Shown here one piece after another: positions 35,805 to 43,561 of a stretch of 64,000 nt of DNA. The translations under genes were made by a program, and so were the position numbers. Positions within the stretch are counted from its first letter, which is position 1. Every line of letters starts with the position of its first letter. Location of the stretch: the NCBI GenBank assembly GCA_947581865.1, contig CANPWA010000012.1, positions 1-64,000 on the forward strand, in the 5' to 3' direction. The notes under the pieces were generated by a model. That model made no database searches. It saw only the letters and a list, made by a program, of their open reading frames with translations, and was not told where the DNA came from. This DNA is from an uncultured Acetatifactor sp. GTDB lineage: Bacteria; Bacillota; Clostridia; Lachnospirales; Lachnospiraceae.

Positions 35805-35826
35805 CAGTAACAGGACAAGAAGAGCA

Positions 35827-36315
35827 ATGCCTATGGAAAGAATAGATAAAATATTAAATCATGATTTATTCGCCTTTCACCTGAGAGAAAATGAGCATGC
35901 GGAGAGGGACAGGAGATTCTGCTGCCACGGGATGACTCATTTTCTGGATGTGGCGCGCATCGGGGAGCTCATCAATCTGGAAAGGAATCTCGGAATCCCG
36001 CGGGAATGGATCTATGCCGCAGCGCTGCTCCATGATCTGGGGAAACACATTCAGTATGAGGACGGTACGCCCCACGAACTGGCGAGCGCAGAGATTGCGC
36101 CAGAGATCTTGAAAGAATGTGGGTTTGAAGATTCAGAAACGGATGTTATTGTATGCGCGGTCAGAAATCACCGGGATGAATCGGTGGCAAAGGAGAGGAA
36201 TTTAAGCGGTGTGCTGTACTGTGCGGACAAAGCCAGCAGACCATGTTTTGCCTGCCCCTCGGAGGCGGAGTGCAGCTGGAAGGGCGACAGAAAGAATAAA
36301 AACATACGTTATTAA
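35827..36315 (+). CDS. HD-domain hydrolase in the folate operon
   Basis: A 162-residue HD phosphohydrolase. Metal ligands: H34 (CCHGMTHFLD), H69-D70 (ALLHDLGKH) and D134 (YCADKASR), with NHRDE at about 114-118. The C-terminus carries C140, C143 and C149, possibly an Fe-S or zinc site together with C132. Its place between folE and folP, and the absence of any Nudix pyrophosphohydrolase here, make it a candidate for the dephosphorylation of dihydroneopterin triphosphate; that is inference. ATG 35827 or 35833 may start it. Confidence 0.82.
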   Translation: MPMERIDKILNHDLFAFHLRENEHAERDRRFCCHGMTHFLDVARIGELINLERNLGIPREWIYAAALLHDLGKHIQYEDGTPHELASAEIAPEILKECGFEDSETDVIVCAVRNHRDESVAKERNLSGVLYCADKASRPCFACPSEAECSWKGDRKNKNIRY

Positions 36316-36351
36316 ATCGTGATGCAAAAGACTGAAACAAAAGGAACTTCA

Positions 36352-37221
36352 ATGCGGGAGGAAAAAGCGATGGGAGAGGCGGAAGGGACAGACAGATTAA
36401 AGATCGGGAATCGCTTTTTTGACCGTCACGGCAGGACCTATATCATGGGGATTTTGAATGTGACGCCGGACTCTTTCTCGGACGGAGGCAGATGGGATCG
36501 ATTGGATCCTGCCCTGCGCCATGTGGAGGAGATGATCGGGGACGGAATGGACATTCTCGATGTGGGCGGCGAGTCTACCAGACCCGGGTATACCATGATC
36601 TCTCCTCAGGTGGAGATGGAGAGGGTGGTTCCTGTGATAGAAGCAATTAAATCAAGATTTGACATCCCTGTTTCCCTGGACACTTATAAGAGTGAGGTCG
36701 CGCAGGCAGGTATCGCGGCGGGGGCAGATATGATCAATGATATATGGGGGCTGAAATTTGATGAGGATATGGCTGCCGTGATCGCCCGGAGCGGGCTGCC
36801 CTGTTGTCTGATGCACAACCGGCGGCAGGCGGCGTACGATCGCTTCTGGGAGGATGTGGCTGCGGATCTGAAGGACAGCCTTCGGCTGGCTGCGCAGGCG
36901 GGCATTGCTCCGGACAAGATCATTCTGGATCCGGGAGTGGGATTTGCCAAGACCTACGAACAAAATCTGGAAATACTCCGCTCTCTGGAGCGGCTGCATA
37001 TGTTCGGCTGTCCCCTCCTTTTGGGATGCAGCCGTAAATCGGTGATCGGCATTACTTTAAATCTGCCTCCCGATGAGCGGATGGAGGGAACCCTTGCCGC
37101 CACGGTCTTAAGTGTGGTAAAGGGATGCAGCTTTGTGCGGGTTCATGACGTAAAGGAAAACAGCCGTGCGGTGCGCATGGCGGAAGCGATTTTAGGAGGT
37201 GCTTTGAATGAACAGAGATGA
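36352..37221 (+). CDS. folP: dihydropteroate synthase
   Basis: About 289 residues; condenses pterin pyrophosphate with p-aminobenzoate and is the sulfonamide target. Signatures: GILNVTPDSFSDGG, ILDVGGESTRPGY, DMINDIWGL, DPGVGFAKT and LLGCSRKSVIG, with the closing VRVHDVKENSRAVRMAEAI. The start is uncertain: ATG 36352 follows AAGGA, whereas ATG 36370 follows GGGAGG at 36356-36361. The end overlaps the next gene by 14 bases. Confidence 0.95.
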   Translation: MREEKAMGEAEGTDRLKIGNRFFDRHGRTYIMGILNVTPDSFSDGGRWDRLDPALRHVEEMIGDGMDILDVGGESTRPGYTMISPQVEMERVVPVIEAIKSRFDIPVSLDTYKSEVAQAGIAAGADMINDIWGLKFDEDMAAVIARSGLPCCLMHNRRQAAYDRFWEDVAADLKDSLRLAAQAGIAPDKIILDPGVGFAKTYEQNLEILRSLERLHMFGCPLLLGCSRKSVIGITLNLPPDERMEGTLAATVLSVVKGCSFVRVHDVKENSRAVRMAEAILGGALNEQR

Positions 37222-38029
37222 GATCAGGATCGATAATCTGGAAGTGTTTGCCTACCACGGTGTGGCTCCGCAGGAGAAGGAGAACGGACAACCTTTCTTC
37301 GTAAACGCGGTACTCTATACGGATATCCGTCCTGCGGGGCTGGAGGATGATCTGAGCCTCTCCACCAACTACGGAGAAATCTGCCACTTTATCAACAACT
37401 GGATGAAGGATAATATGTATGACTTGATCGAGACGGTGGCGGAGACACTGGCGGAGCAGATTCTGTTGAACTTTGGCTCCATCGGTGAGCTGGTGCTGGA
37501 AATCCGAAAACCCAAGGCGCCTGTGGGGCTGCCCTTTCAGTCGGTGTCCGTGCGCATCCGGCGCAGCTGGCATCAGGTGTATCTCTCTGTGGGATCCAAT
37601 CTGGGTGACAGGGAAAAATACATCAGAGACGGCATCGACCAGCTCTCCGTGAATCCCCAGGTTCAGGTACAGAGAGTGGCATCTCTCATCGAGACCAAAC
37701 CTTACGGCGGCGTGGAGCAGGGAGATTTTTTGAATACCGCGGTAAAGCTGCGCACCCTGCTTACGCCGCTGGAACTGCTGAAACTGCTGCATGATATTGA
37801 GGACAGGGCGGGGCGCACCCGCGAAGAACACTGGGGTCCGAGAACCCTGGACATGGATATCCTGTTCTACGACAAGCTGGTGTATGAGGACGACAACCTG
37901 GTTCTTCCCCATGTGGACATGGAAAACCGTTATTTTGTCCTGAAACCCTTAAGTGAACTTGCTCCGAATTTCCGCCACCCGATTTCAGGGCAGACGGTGC
38001 TGCAGATGCTGGAAGCGCTGCCTCAGTAG
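37208..38029 (+). CDS. folB-folK: bifunctional dihydroneopterin aldolase / HPPK
   Basis: A 273-residue fusion. Residues 1-118 are FolB (IRIDNLEVFAYHGVAPQE, STNYGEICHFI, VLEIRKPKAP), which makes 6-hydroxymethyl-dihydropterin. Residues about 120-273 are FolK (YLSVGSNLGDREKYI, PYGGVEQGDFLNTAVKL, GPRTLDMDILFYD, LPHVDMENRYFVLKPL), which pyrophosphorylates it. The fusion couples two successive steps and is common in Clostridia. AGGAGG precedes the ATG. Confidence 0.95.
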   Translation: MNRDEIRIDNLEVFAYHGVAPQEKENGQPFFVNAVLYTDIRPAGLEDDLSLSTNYGEICHFINNWMKDNMYDLIETVAETLAEQILLNFGSIGELVLEIRKPKAPVGLPFQSVSVRIRRSWHQVYLSVGSNLGDREKYIRDGIDQLSVNPQVQVQRVASLIETKPYGGVEQGDFLNTAVKLRTLLTPLELLKLLHDIEDRAGRTREEHWGPRTLDMDILFYDKLVYEDDNLVLPHVDMENRYFVLKPLSELAPNFRHPISGQTVLQMLEALPQ

Positions 38030-38050
38030 AGTAGAAGAGAAGGAAAGATC

Positions 38051-38398
38051 ATGGAAGAAAACAGTTATCTTCATTTGAAAGAGGAGATCATACAAAAGAT
38101 AGACGACAAAATGCCGCCCGAGGAGGAACTGCAGGATCTGGGGGAATTTTTTAAGGTGTTCGGAGATGTGACCCGGCTGAAGATCCTGTATGTGCTTTTG
38201 TGTTCCGAGATGTGCGTCATAGACATCGCCAACCTTCTGGGCATGTCCCAGTCTGCCATCTCCCACCAGCTCCGCGTGCTCAAACAGATGGATCTGGTGA
38301 AAAACCGCAGGGATGGCAAGACAATTTTTTATTCCCTGGCAGACAGTCATATCGTGACCATTTTAAGCCAGGGTCTGGATCACATTGAGGAGGAATAG
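38051..38398 (+). CDS. ArsR/SmtB-family metal-sensing repressor
   Basis: A 115-residue winged-helix regulator. The recognition helix is MSQSAISHQLRVLKQMDLV and the wing is RDGKTIFYSL. The last helix carries D98-x-H100-x10-H111-x2-E114, the alpha-5 zinc site of CzrA/SmtB-type sensors, so it should release DNA on binding zinc or cobalt. There is no N-terminal Cys pair. It sits 21 bases after the folB-folK gene. Its targets are unknown; no SmtB-like operator was recognised in the window. Confidence 0.88.
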   Translation: MEENSYLHLKEEIIQKIDDKMPPEEELQDLGEFFKVFGDVTRLKILYVLLCSEMCVIDIANLLGMSQSAISHQLRVLKQMDLVKNRRDGKTIFYSLADSHIVTILSQGLDHIEEE

Positions 38399-38399
38399 T

Positions 38400-39419
38400 T
38401 CAGTTTCCGAAGAAACTGCTGTTATCGCTCCCGAGTCTTGCGTGGTACAGGCTTCCCTCCACGCCGAATTCCTGAAAATATACATATTGGGAAGTCATAT
38501 TGATGTTGGTATAAATGCCGTCTGCAACTGTCAGTACATTAGTGCCGTCTGTATACATGCACTTCAGCTGGGGGTGGGCGGCATCGTTTTTTTGATAATA
38601 AATATAGCCATAACCCACATTGAAGCAGTCCACCCTGTCCTCCGTGAGGATCTCCGCCTCCCGGGCGGACAGAGAATAGCGGCACAGTCTGTAATCTGCG
38701 TTTAAGTCCATATAATAGATATAATCGCCCTCCAATACGGGATGCCACAGATTTCCGTTCCACAAGGGCTCCGTGGTATCGTTTGCGGTATTGAGGCGGT
38801 ACAGCGCGTGGTCGTCCAATGTCCCATTGTAATAGATCATGCCGTTCGAGGCGCAGGCGGGATTGATGGTGTATTCTGCCAGCTGGGTTTTGTCCGTCTT
38901 GTCGATCCGGATCTTGTAAAATACCGGATGCGCCGCTCCGGCGGTGAGCAGATACAGATAATTATCCACCAGCTGCCCGGTTACCACCACATCTCTGGAG
39001 ATTCCCACCGCATGTTCGCCGTTCAGATCGCAGCGGTTAAAGGAATGGGTGTTGGTCACGGTGCCGAAGCCGGAATCGTCCGCAGAGGCAAGCTGGAAAT
39101 AATAGAGGTATTCTCCCCCGGCAAGGATATTTCTGACCTTCACGGAATTGAGTTTTCGTATTTCGGTCTCATCCGGATTCATGGCATAGAGGGAGCCTCC
39201 GTCCCAGGGGTTGGAGAAGTAGACCACCCCGTTGTACTCGCAGAAAAGCCCCGCATTGTTCAGGTTCCCCGCGGTGTTTCCCACCGTTCCTGCGGGATTC
39301 ATCCTGACTTTGCCGGACACAAACGTGGATATGTAAAGACCGGCAAACAGCAGAGTACAGATGCCGATCACTGCGATATATGTAATGGGACGCTGCCCTT
39401 TCTTCGATTTCCTTTTCAT
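38400..39419 (-). CDS. membrane-anchored DUF5050 beta-propeller-like protein
   Basis: A 339-residue protein. One N-terminal signal-anchor helix (about 12-32, ITYIAVIGICTLLFAGLYI) is followed by an extracellular repeat domain with recurring Y-x-Y blades: GVVYFSNPWDGGSLYAMN, EYLYYFQL, NYLYLLT, GMIYYNGTLD, DYIYYMDLNADYRLCR and GYIYYQKNDA. The pattern matches DUF5050. The function is unknown; such proteins are thought to bind surface ligands. GGGAGG precedes ATG 39419. It is convergent with the ArsR gene, one base apart. Confidence 0.83.
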   Translation of the reverse strand: MKRKSKKGQRPITYIAVIGICTLLFAGLYISTFVSGKVRMNPAGTVGNTAGNLNNAGLFCEYNGVVYFSNPWDGGSLYAMNPDETEIRKLNSVKVRNILAGGEYLYYFQLASADDSGFGTVTNTHSFNRCDLNGEHAVGISRDVVVTGQLVDNYLYLLTAGAAHPVFYKIRIDKTDKTQLAEYTINPACASNGMIYYNGTLDDHALYRLNTANDTTEPLWNGNLWHPVLEGDYIYYMDLNADYRLCRYSLSAREAEILTEDRVDCFNVGYGYIYYQKNDAAHPQLKCMYTDGTNVLTVADGIYTNINMTSQYVYFQEFGVEGSLYHARLGSDNSSFFGN

Positions 39420-39538
39420 GTCAATACCTCCCATACCTTATAAGAGCAGTATACACTGTATTTTACTTGCTATCAAGCAGGTTTTGTTATAAGATAGGAT
39501 AGGTAGAATAAAACGATACGGCACAAAGGAGTATGACT

Positions 39539-40663
39539 ATGGACTTAGGAGAATTGCGGGCACGGCTCGACGCAATTGACGGACAGATCGTGGAACTGTA
39601 TGAGAGGCGTATGGATATCTGTGGTCAGGTGGCGGCCTATAAGATTGAAAACGGCAAAAAGGTATATGACCGGGTGCGGGAGCAGGAAAAGCTTGCCGGC
39701 GTGAAAGCTCTGACCCATAATGAATTCAATGCCCAGGGAGTGGAGGAGCTTTTTGAACAGATCATGTCCATGAGCCGCAAACTCCAGTACCGGATGCTCA
39801 CGGACAAAAGCGGGCAGGGAAGACTGCCCTTTATCGGCGTGGACCGGCTGGACACGGATGGTGCGCGGGTGGTCTTTCAGGGGGCGGAGGGCGCTTACTC
39901 CCAGGCGGCGATGCTGCAGTTTTTCGGTGAGGACGTGAACTGCTTCCATGTAGATACCTTCCGGGACGCCATGAGCGCCATCGATGAGGGCAGCGCGGAT
40001 TTTGCGGTCCTGCCTATTGAGAATTCAACAGCCGGGATCGTCAGCGAGATTTACGATCTTTTGGTGGAATTTGAAAATTATATCGTGGGGGAACAGATCA
40101 TACACATTGAGCACTGTCTTCTGGGGGTGCCCGGAACAAAGCTTTCCGACATCCGGACGGTCTATTCCCATCCCCAGTCTCTGATGCAGAGCGCGAAATA
40201 TCTGGCAGACCATCCCTGGCAGCAGGTGAGCATGCAGAACAATGCCTTTGCGGCCAGGAAGGTGTCTGAGGACGGCGACAGGAGCCAGGCGGCGATCGCC
40301 GGGGAACTGGCAGGAAAGATCTATCATCTGGAGGTGCTGAAGAAAGGGGTGAACCATTCGGGCGCCAATTCCACCCGCTTTATCATTGTGACCAACCAGA
40401 AGATTTTCCGCAGGGATGCCCGCAAGATCAGCATATGTTTTGAGGTGCCCCACGAGAGCGGCTCCCTCTATCACATGCTGTCCCACTTCATCTATAATAA
40501 TCTGAATATGACCAAGATCGAGAGCCGGCCCATCGAGGACCGCAGCTGGGAATACCGTTTTTTTGTGGACTTTGAGGGAAATCTTGCGGACAGCTCCGTG
40601 AAGAACGCGCTGCGGGGGCTGCGGGATGAGGCGAGAAATATGAAGATACTGGGAAATTATTAA
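39539..40663 (+). CDS. pheA: bifunctional chorismate mutase / prephenate dehydratase
   Basis: A 374-residue P-protein that makes phenylpyruvate for phenylalanine. Residues 1-90 are an AroQ-type chorismate mutase (LRARLDAIDGQIVELYERR). Residues about 108-285 are the dehydratase (VVFQGAEGAYSQAAML, LPIENSTAGIVSEIYDLL, GVNHSGANSTRFIIV). The ACT domain (about 300-374) shows HESGSLYHMLSHF and the Phe-binding IESRPIEDRSWEYRFFVDF, so feedback inhibition by phenylalanine is expected. AAAGGAG is well spaced for ATG 39539; ATG 39533 is too close. Confidence 0.95.
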   Translation: MDLGELRARLDAIDGQIVELYERRMDICGQVAAYKIENGKKVYDRVREQEKLAGVKALTHNEFNAQGVEELFEQIMSMSRKLQYRMLTDKSGQGRLPFIGVDRLDTDGARVVFQGAEGAYSQAAMLQFFGEDVNCFHVDTFRDAMSAIDEGSADFAVLPIENSTAGIVSEIYDLLVEFENYIVGEQIIHIEHCLLGVPGTKLSDIRTVYSHPQSLMQSAKYLADHPWQQVSMQNNAFAARKVSEDGDRSQAAIAGELAGKIYHLEVLKKGVNHSGANSTRFIIVTNQKIFRRDARKISICFEVPHESGSLYHMLSHFIYNNLNMTKIESRPIEDRSWEYRFFVDFEGNLADSSVKNALRGLRDEARNMKILGNY

Positions 40664-40682
40664 GAGAGGTCAAGAGGAAACG

Positions 40683-41993
40683 ATGAGAGAACAGGAACTG
40701 TTGCTGTACCGGCAATTTGAAGATGGGGATCTGCTCCATGACATGGTATGGCTGATGGAACATTATGAGGACGAAGGCGGGAACCGGGAGGAGCTGAGGG
40801 GGCTGTTGTATCAATGTCTCCACCGGCTGTTGGAACTTGCGGGCAGCCACGGTTTTCACGGAAATCTTTGGCATTGTTATCTGGCAAATCTTTTGGTGAA
40901 CAATGAGAACAGCTACAGCCGCTCCTGTGAGATCAGGGGGCAGGTGCAGGGGAGCATCAACGAGGCTGTGCTCCACGATATCGTCATCTTCAAGGAATTC
41001 TATGACTATGATTTTGCGCCCATGCTGAAAAAGCTTGAAGTGGGGGAATTTTCCCTGATAGAAGACTACAAGCCGAGCAGTCAGGAGAGCAAGGTCTATA
41101 ACCGCAGGATCTGTGAGAGGATCTGCGGGCTGGCGGAACAGTTCTGCCATGACGAGACACCCTTCCAGATGAAAGATACCCTGACGGAATTTTACCGCGA
41201 GTACGGCGTGGGGAAATTTGGGCTGCACAAATCTTTCCGCCTCCGTCCTGACGGGACAGGAGTGCGGGTGGAACCGATCCTGAATATTGCCCATGTGCAG
41301 CTGGACGATCTGGTGGGATACGAAATTCCCAAGAGCAAACTCATCGAAAACACAGAGGCATTTGTGAGCGGCAGAAAGGCGAACAACTGTCTGCTGTTTG
41401 GCGATGCGGGCACGGGGAAATCCTCCTGTATCAAAGCCATCGCCAATGAATATTATGAGAGGGGTTTACGCATCATAGAGGTTTATAAACACCAGTTTCA
41501 GGGGTTAAACGATGTGATAGCCCAGATTAAAAACCGCAATTACAAGTTTATCATCTACATGGATGATTTGAGCTTTGAGGAGTTTGAGACAGAATACAAA
41601 TATCTCAAAGCCGTCATAGAGGGCGGGCTGGAGAAAAAACCGGAGAATGTGCTGATCTATGCCACCTCCAACCGCCGGCATCTCATCCGGGAAAACTTTA
41701 GGGACAGGGAGGAGATCCGGGAGGATATGCACACCGGGGATACGGTGCAGGAGAAGCTCTCTTTAGTCAACCGTTTTGGCGTTACCATCTACTTTGGCGC
41801 GCCCGGCAAGAAAGAGTTCCAGAGCATCGTGAAAGCGCTGGCAGAGAGGGCAGGGATCCGTCTGCCCGAGGAAGAGCTGCTCTTAGAGGCGAACAAATGG
41901 GAGCTTTCCCATGGGGGACGCTCCGGCAGGACGGCGCAGCAGTTTATCGATCATCTTCTCGGCACAAGGCAGGAGGCAGCTTATGAGCGTTAA
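40683..41993 (+). CDS. DUF815 AAA+ ATPase
   Basis: A 436-residue protein. A helical N-terminal half (1-180) of unknown role is followed by a PF05673 AAA domain: Walker A LLFGDAGTGKSSCIKA, Walker B FIIYMDDLSFEEFE, sensor-1 IYATSNRRHLI and a sensor-2-like GGRSGRTAQQF. The function of DUF815 is not established. Here it overlaps the ppx/gppA start by 11 bases and heads the polyphosphate genes, which hints at a link to polyphosphate or stress handling. It follows pheA after 19 bases, possibly in the same transcript. Confidence 0.87.
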   Translation: MREQELLLYRQFEDGDLLHDMVWLMEHYEDEGGNREELRGLLYQCLHRLLELAGSHGFHGNLWHCYLANLLVNNENSYSRSCEIRGQVQGSINEAVLHDIVIFKEFYDYDFAPMLKKLEVGEFSLIEDYKPSSQESKVYNRRICERICGLAEQFCHDETPFQMKDTLTEFYREYGVGKFGLHKSFRLRPDGTGVRVEPILNIAHVQLDDLVGYEIPKSKLIENTEAFVSGRKANNCLLFGDAGTGKSSCIKAIANEYYERGLRIIEVYKHQFQGLNDVIAQIKNRNYKFIIYMDDLSFEEFETEYKYLKAVIEGGLEKKPENVLIYATSNRRHLIRENFRDREEIREDMHTGDTVQEKLSLVNRFGVTIYFGAPGKKEFQSIVKALAERAGIRLPEEELLLEANKWELSHGGRSGRTAQQFIDHLLGTRQEAAYER

Positions 41994-43527
41994 GACATTT
42001 GCAGCCATTGATGTTGGAAGCTATGAACTTTCCATGAAAATATTTGAATTGTCCGGCAAAAAGACCATGCGGGAAATCGACAGCATGAAACGAAGACTCG
42101 ATCTGGGCAGCGGCACCTATGCCACAGGAAAGATCAGTGCCGATAAAATGGATGAGCTCTGTCGTACATTGAAGGAGTTTTCTGCCATAATGGAATCCTA
42201 TCAGGTGGACGGATACAGAGCATATGCCACCAGCGCCGTGCGGGAGACAAGCAACTCCACCATCGTGCTGGATCAGATCGCCCAGAGGACGGGGCTGAAG
42301 GTGGATATTCTGAGCAACTCCGAACAGCGTTTTCTGGACTATAAGTCCATCGCCTCCAAGGGAGAGAGTTTCCGGCGCATCATTGAGGAGAAGACGGCGA
42401 TTCTGGACATTGGGGGAGGAAGCATCCAGATCTCCCTGTTTGACAACGATACGCTGGTTTCCACACAAAATCTCCGCCTGGGAGTTCTCAGGGTGCAGGA
42501 GGTGGTGAACCATTTAAATGCAGGACCCGGTCATATGGAGCAGCTGGTGGATGAGATGGTCACGGCGCAGCTTTCCGCCTACAAAAAACTTTATCTCAAG
42601 GACAGGGAAATCCAGAACATCATTATCGTAGACGATTACCTCTCCCCCTGGGCAGTACGCCGGGCGGGAGAAAAGGATGAGGATGTGATGCTGGGAGCAC
42701 AGGAGTTCGAGGAATTTGTGGATCTTCTGCGCACCGGCAACACGATAGGGCTTGCCCGCACGCTGGGGGTTGCGGAAGAAAAAGTGCCGCTCGTTTTCAT
42801 CAGCGCCATTCTCACAAGACGTATCGCACAGATCATGGGCGCGGCCCGGATCTGGGCGCCGGGGGTGACGCTCTGTGACGGCATCGCCTACGAGTACGGC
42901 GAGAGCATCAAGATGTTCAGGGAGGAACACGATTTTGAACAGGACATCGTTGCCTGCGCCATGGAGATCGGCAAGCGTTATATGGGCAGCCGCAAGCGGG
43001 CAGAGACCTTGGAGACCATTACCACGACCATTTTTGACAGTATGAAAAAGGTACACGGTCTGGGAAAGCGGGAGAGACTGTATCTGAGGCTGGCGGCGAT
43101 CCTGCACGACTGCGGCAAATACATCAGTCTTGTGAACATCGGCGAGACTTCCTACGACATCATCATGGCCACGGAGATCATCGGGCTGTCCCACAGAGAG
43201 CGGGAGATCGTGGCGAGTGTGGTGCGGTTCAACCACAGCCCCTTTGTCTATTATGAACAGAGCATGGACTATAAATCGCTGGATCAGGAGACCTATCTGA
43301 TCGTTGCAAAACTCACCGCGATCCTCAGACTGGCCGCCAGCATGGACCGCAGCCATAAACAGAAGCTGAAAGGGCTGAAGGCCCTGCTCAGGGACAACGA
43401 ACTGTTTCTGAGCGCAGATACCATGGAGGACATCACGCTGGAGACAGGATTCTTTGCCTCGCGGGCGGAATTCTTCCAGGAGGTGTTCAGCGTCACGCCG
43501 GTGTTAAAGCAGCACAAACAGTTTTAG
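41983..43527 (+). CDS. ppx: Ppx/GppA-type exopolyphosphatase with HD domain
   Basis: A 514-residue enzyme that shortens polyphosphate or hydrolyses pppGpp. The actin-like ATPase fold shows FAAIDVGSYELSMKIFE, TSAVRETSN, and the phosphate loop AILDIGGGSIQISLF. The C-terminal HD part includes ILHDCGKYISL and LSHREREIV. ATG 41983 (MSVKTFAAIDVGS) is the natural start, inside the end of the previous gene. ppk follows after 34 bases, so synthesis and degradation of polyphosphate are co-encoded. Confidence 0.92.
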   Translation: MSVKTFAAIDVGSYELSMKIFELSGKKTMREIDSMKRRLDLGSGTYATGKISADKMDELCRTLKEFSAIMESYQVDGYRAYATSAVRETSNSTIVLDQIAQRTGLKVDILSNSEQRFLDYKSIASKGESFRRIIEEKTAILDIGGGSIQISLFDNDTLVSTQNLRLGVLRVQEVVNHLNAGPGHMEQLVDEMVTAQLSAYKKLYLKDREIQNIIIVDDYLSPWAVRRAGEKDEDVMLGAQEFEEFVDLLRTGNTIGLARTLGVAEEKVPLVFISAILTRRIAQIMGAARIWAPGVTLCDGIAYEYGESIKMFREEHDFEQDIVACAMEIGKRYMGSRKRAETLETITTTIFDSMKKVHGLGKRERLYLRLAAILHDCGKYISLVNIGETSYDIIMATEIIGLSHREREIVASVVRFNHSPFVYYEQSMDYKSLDQETYLIVAKLTAILRLAASMDRSHKQKLKGLKALLRDNELFLSADTMEDITLETGFFASRAEFFQEVFSVTPVLKQHKQF

Positions 43528-43561
43528 ACGCAGGATCTTAAACCACAGGGAGGTCGTCAAA

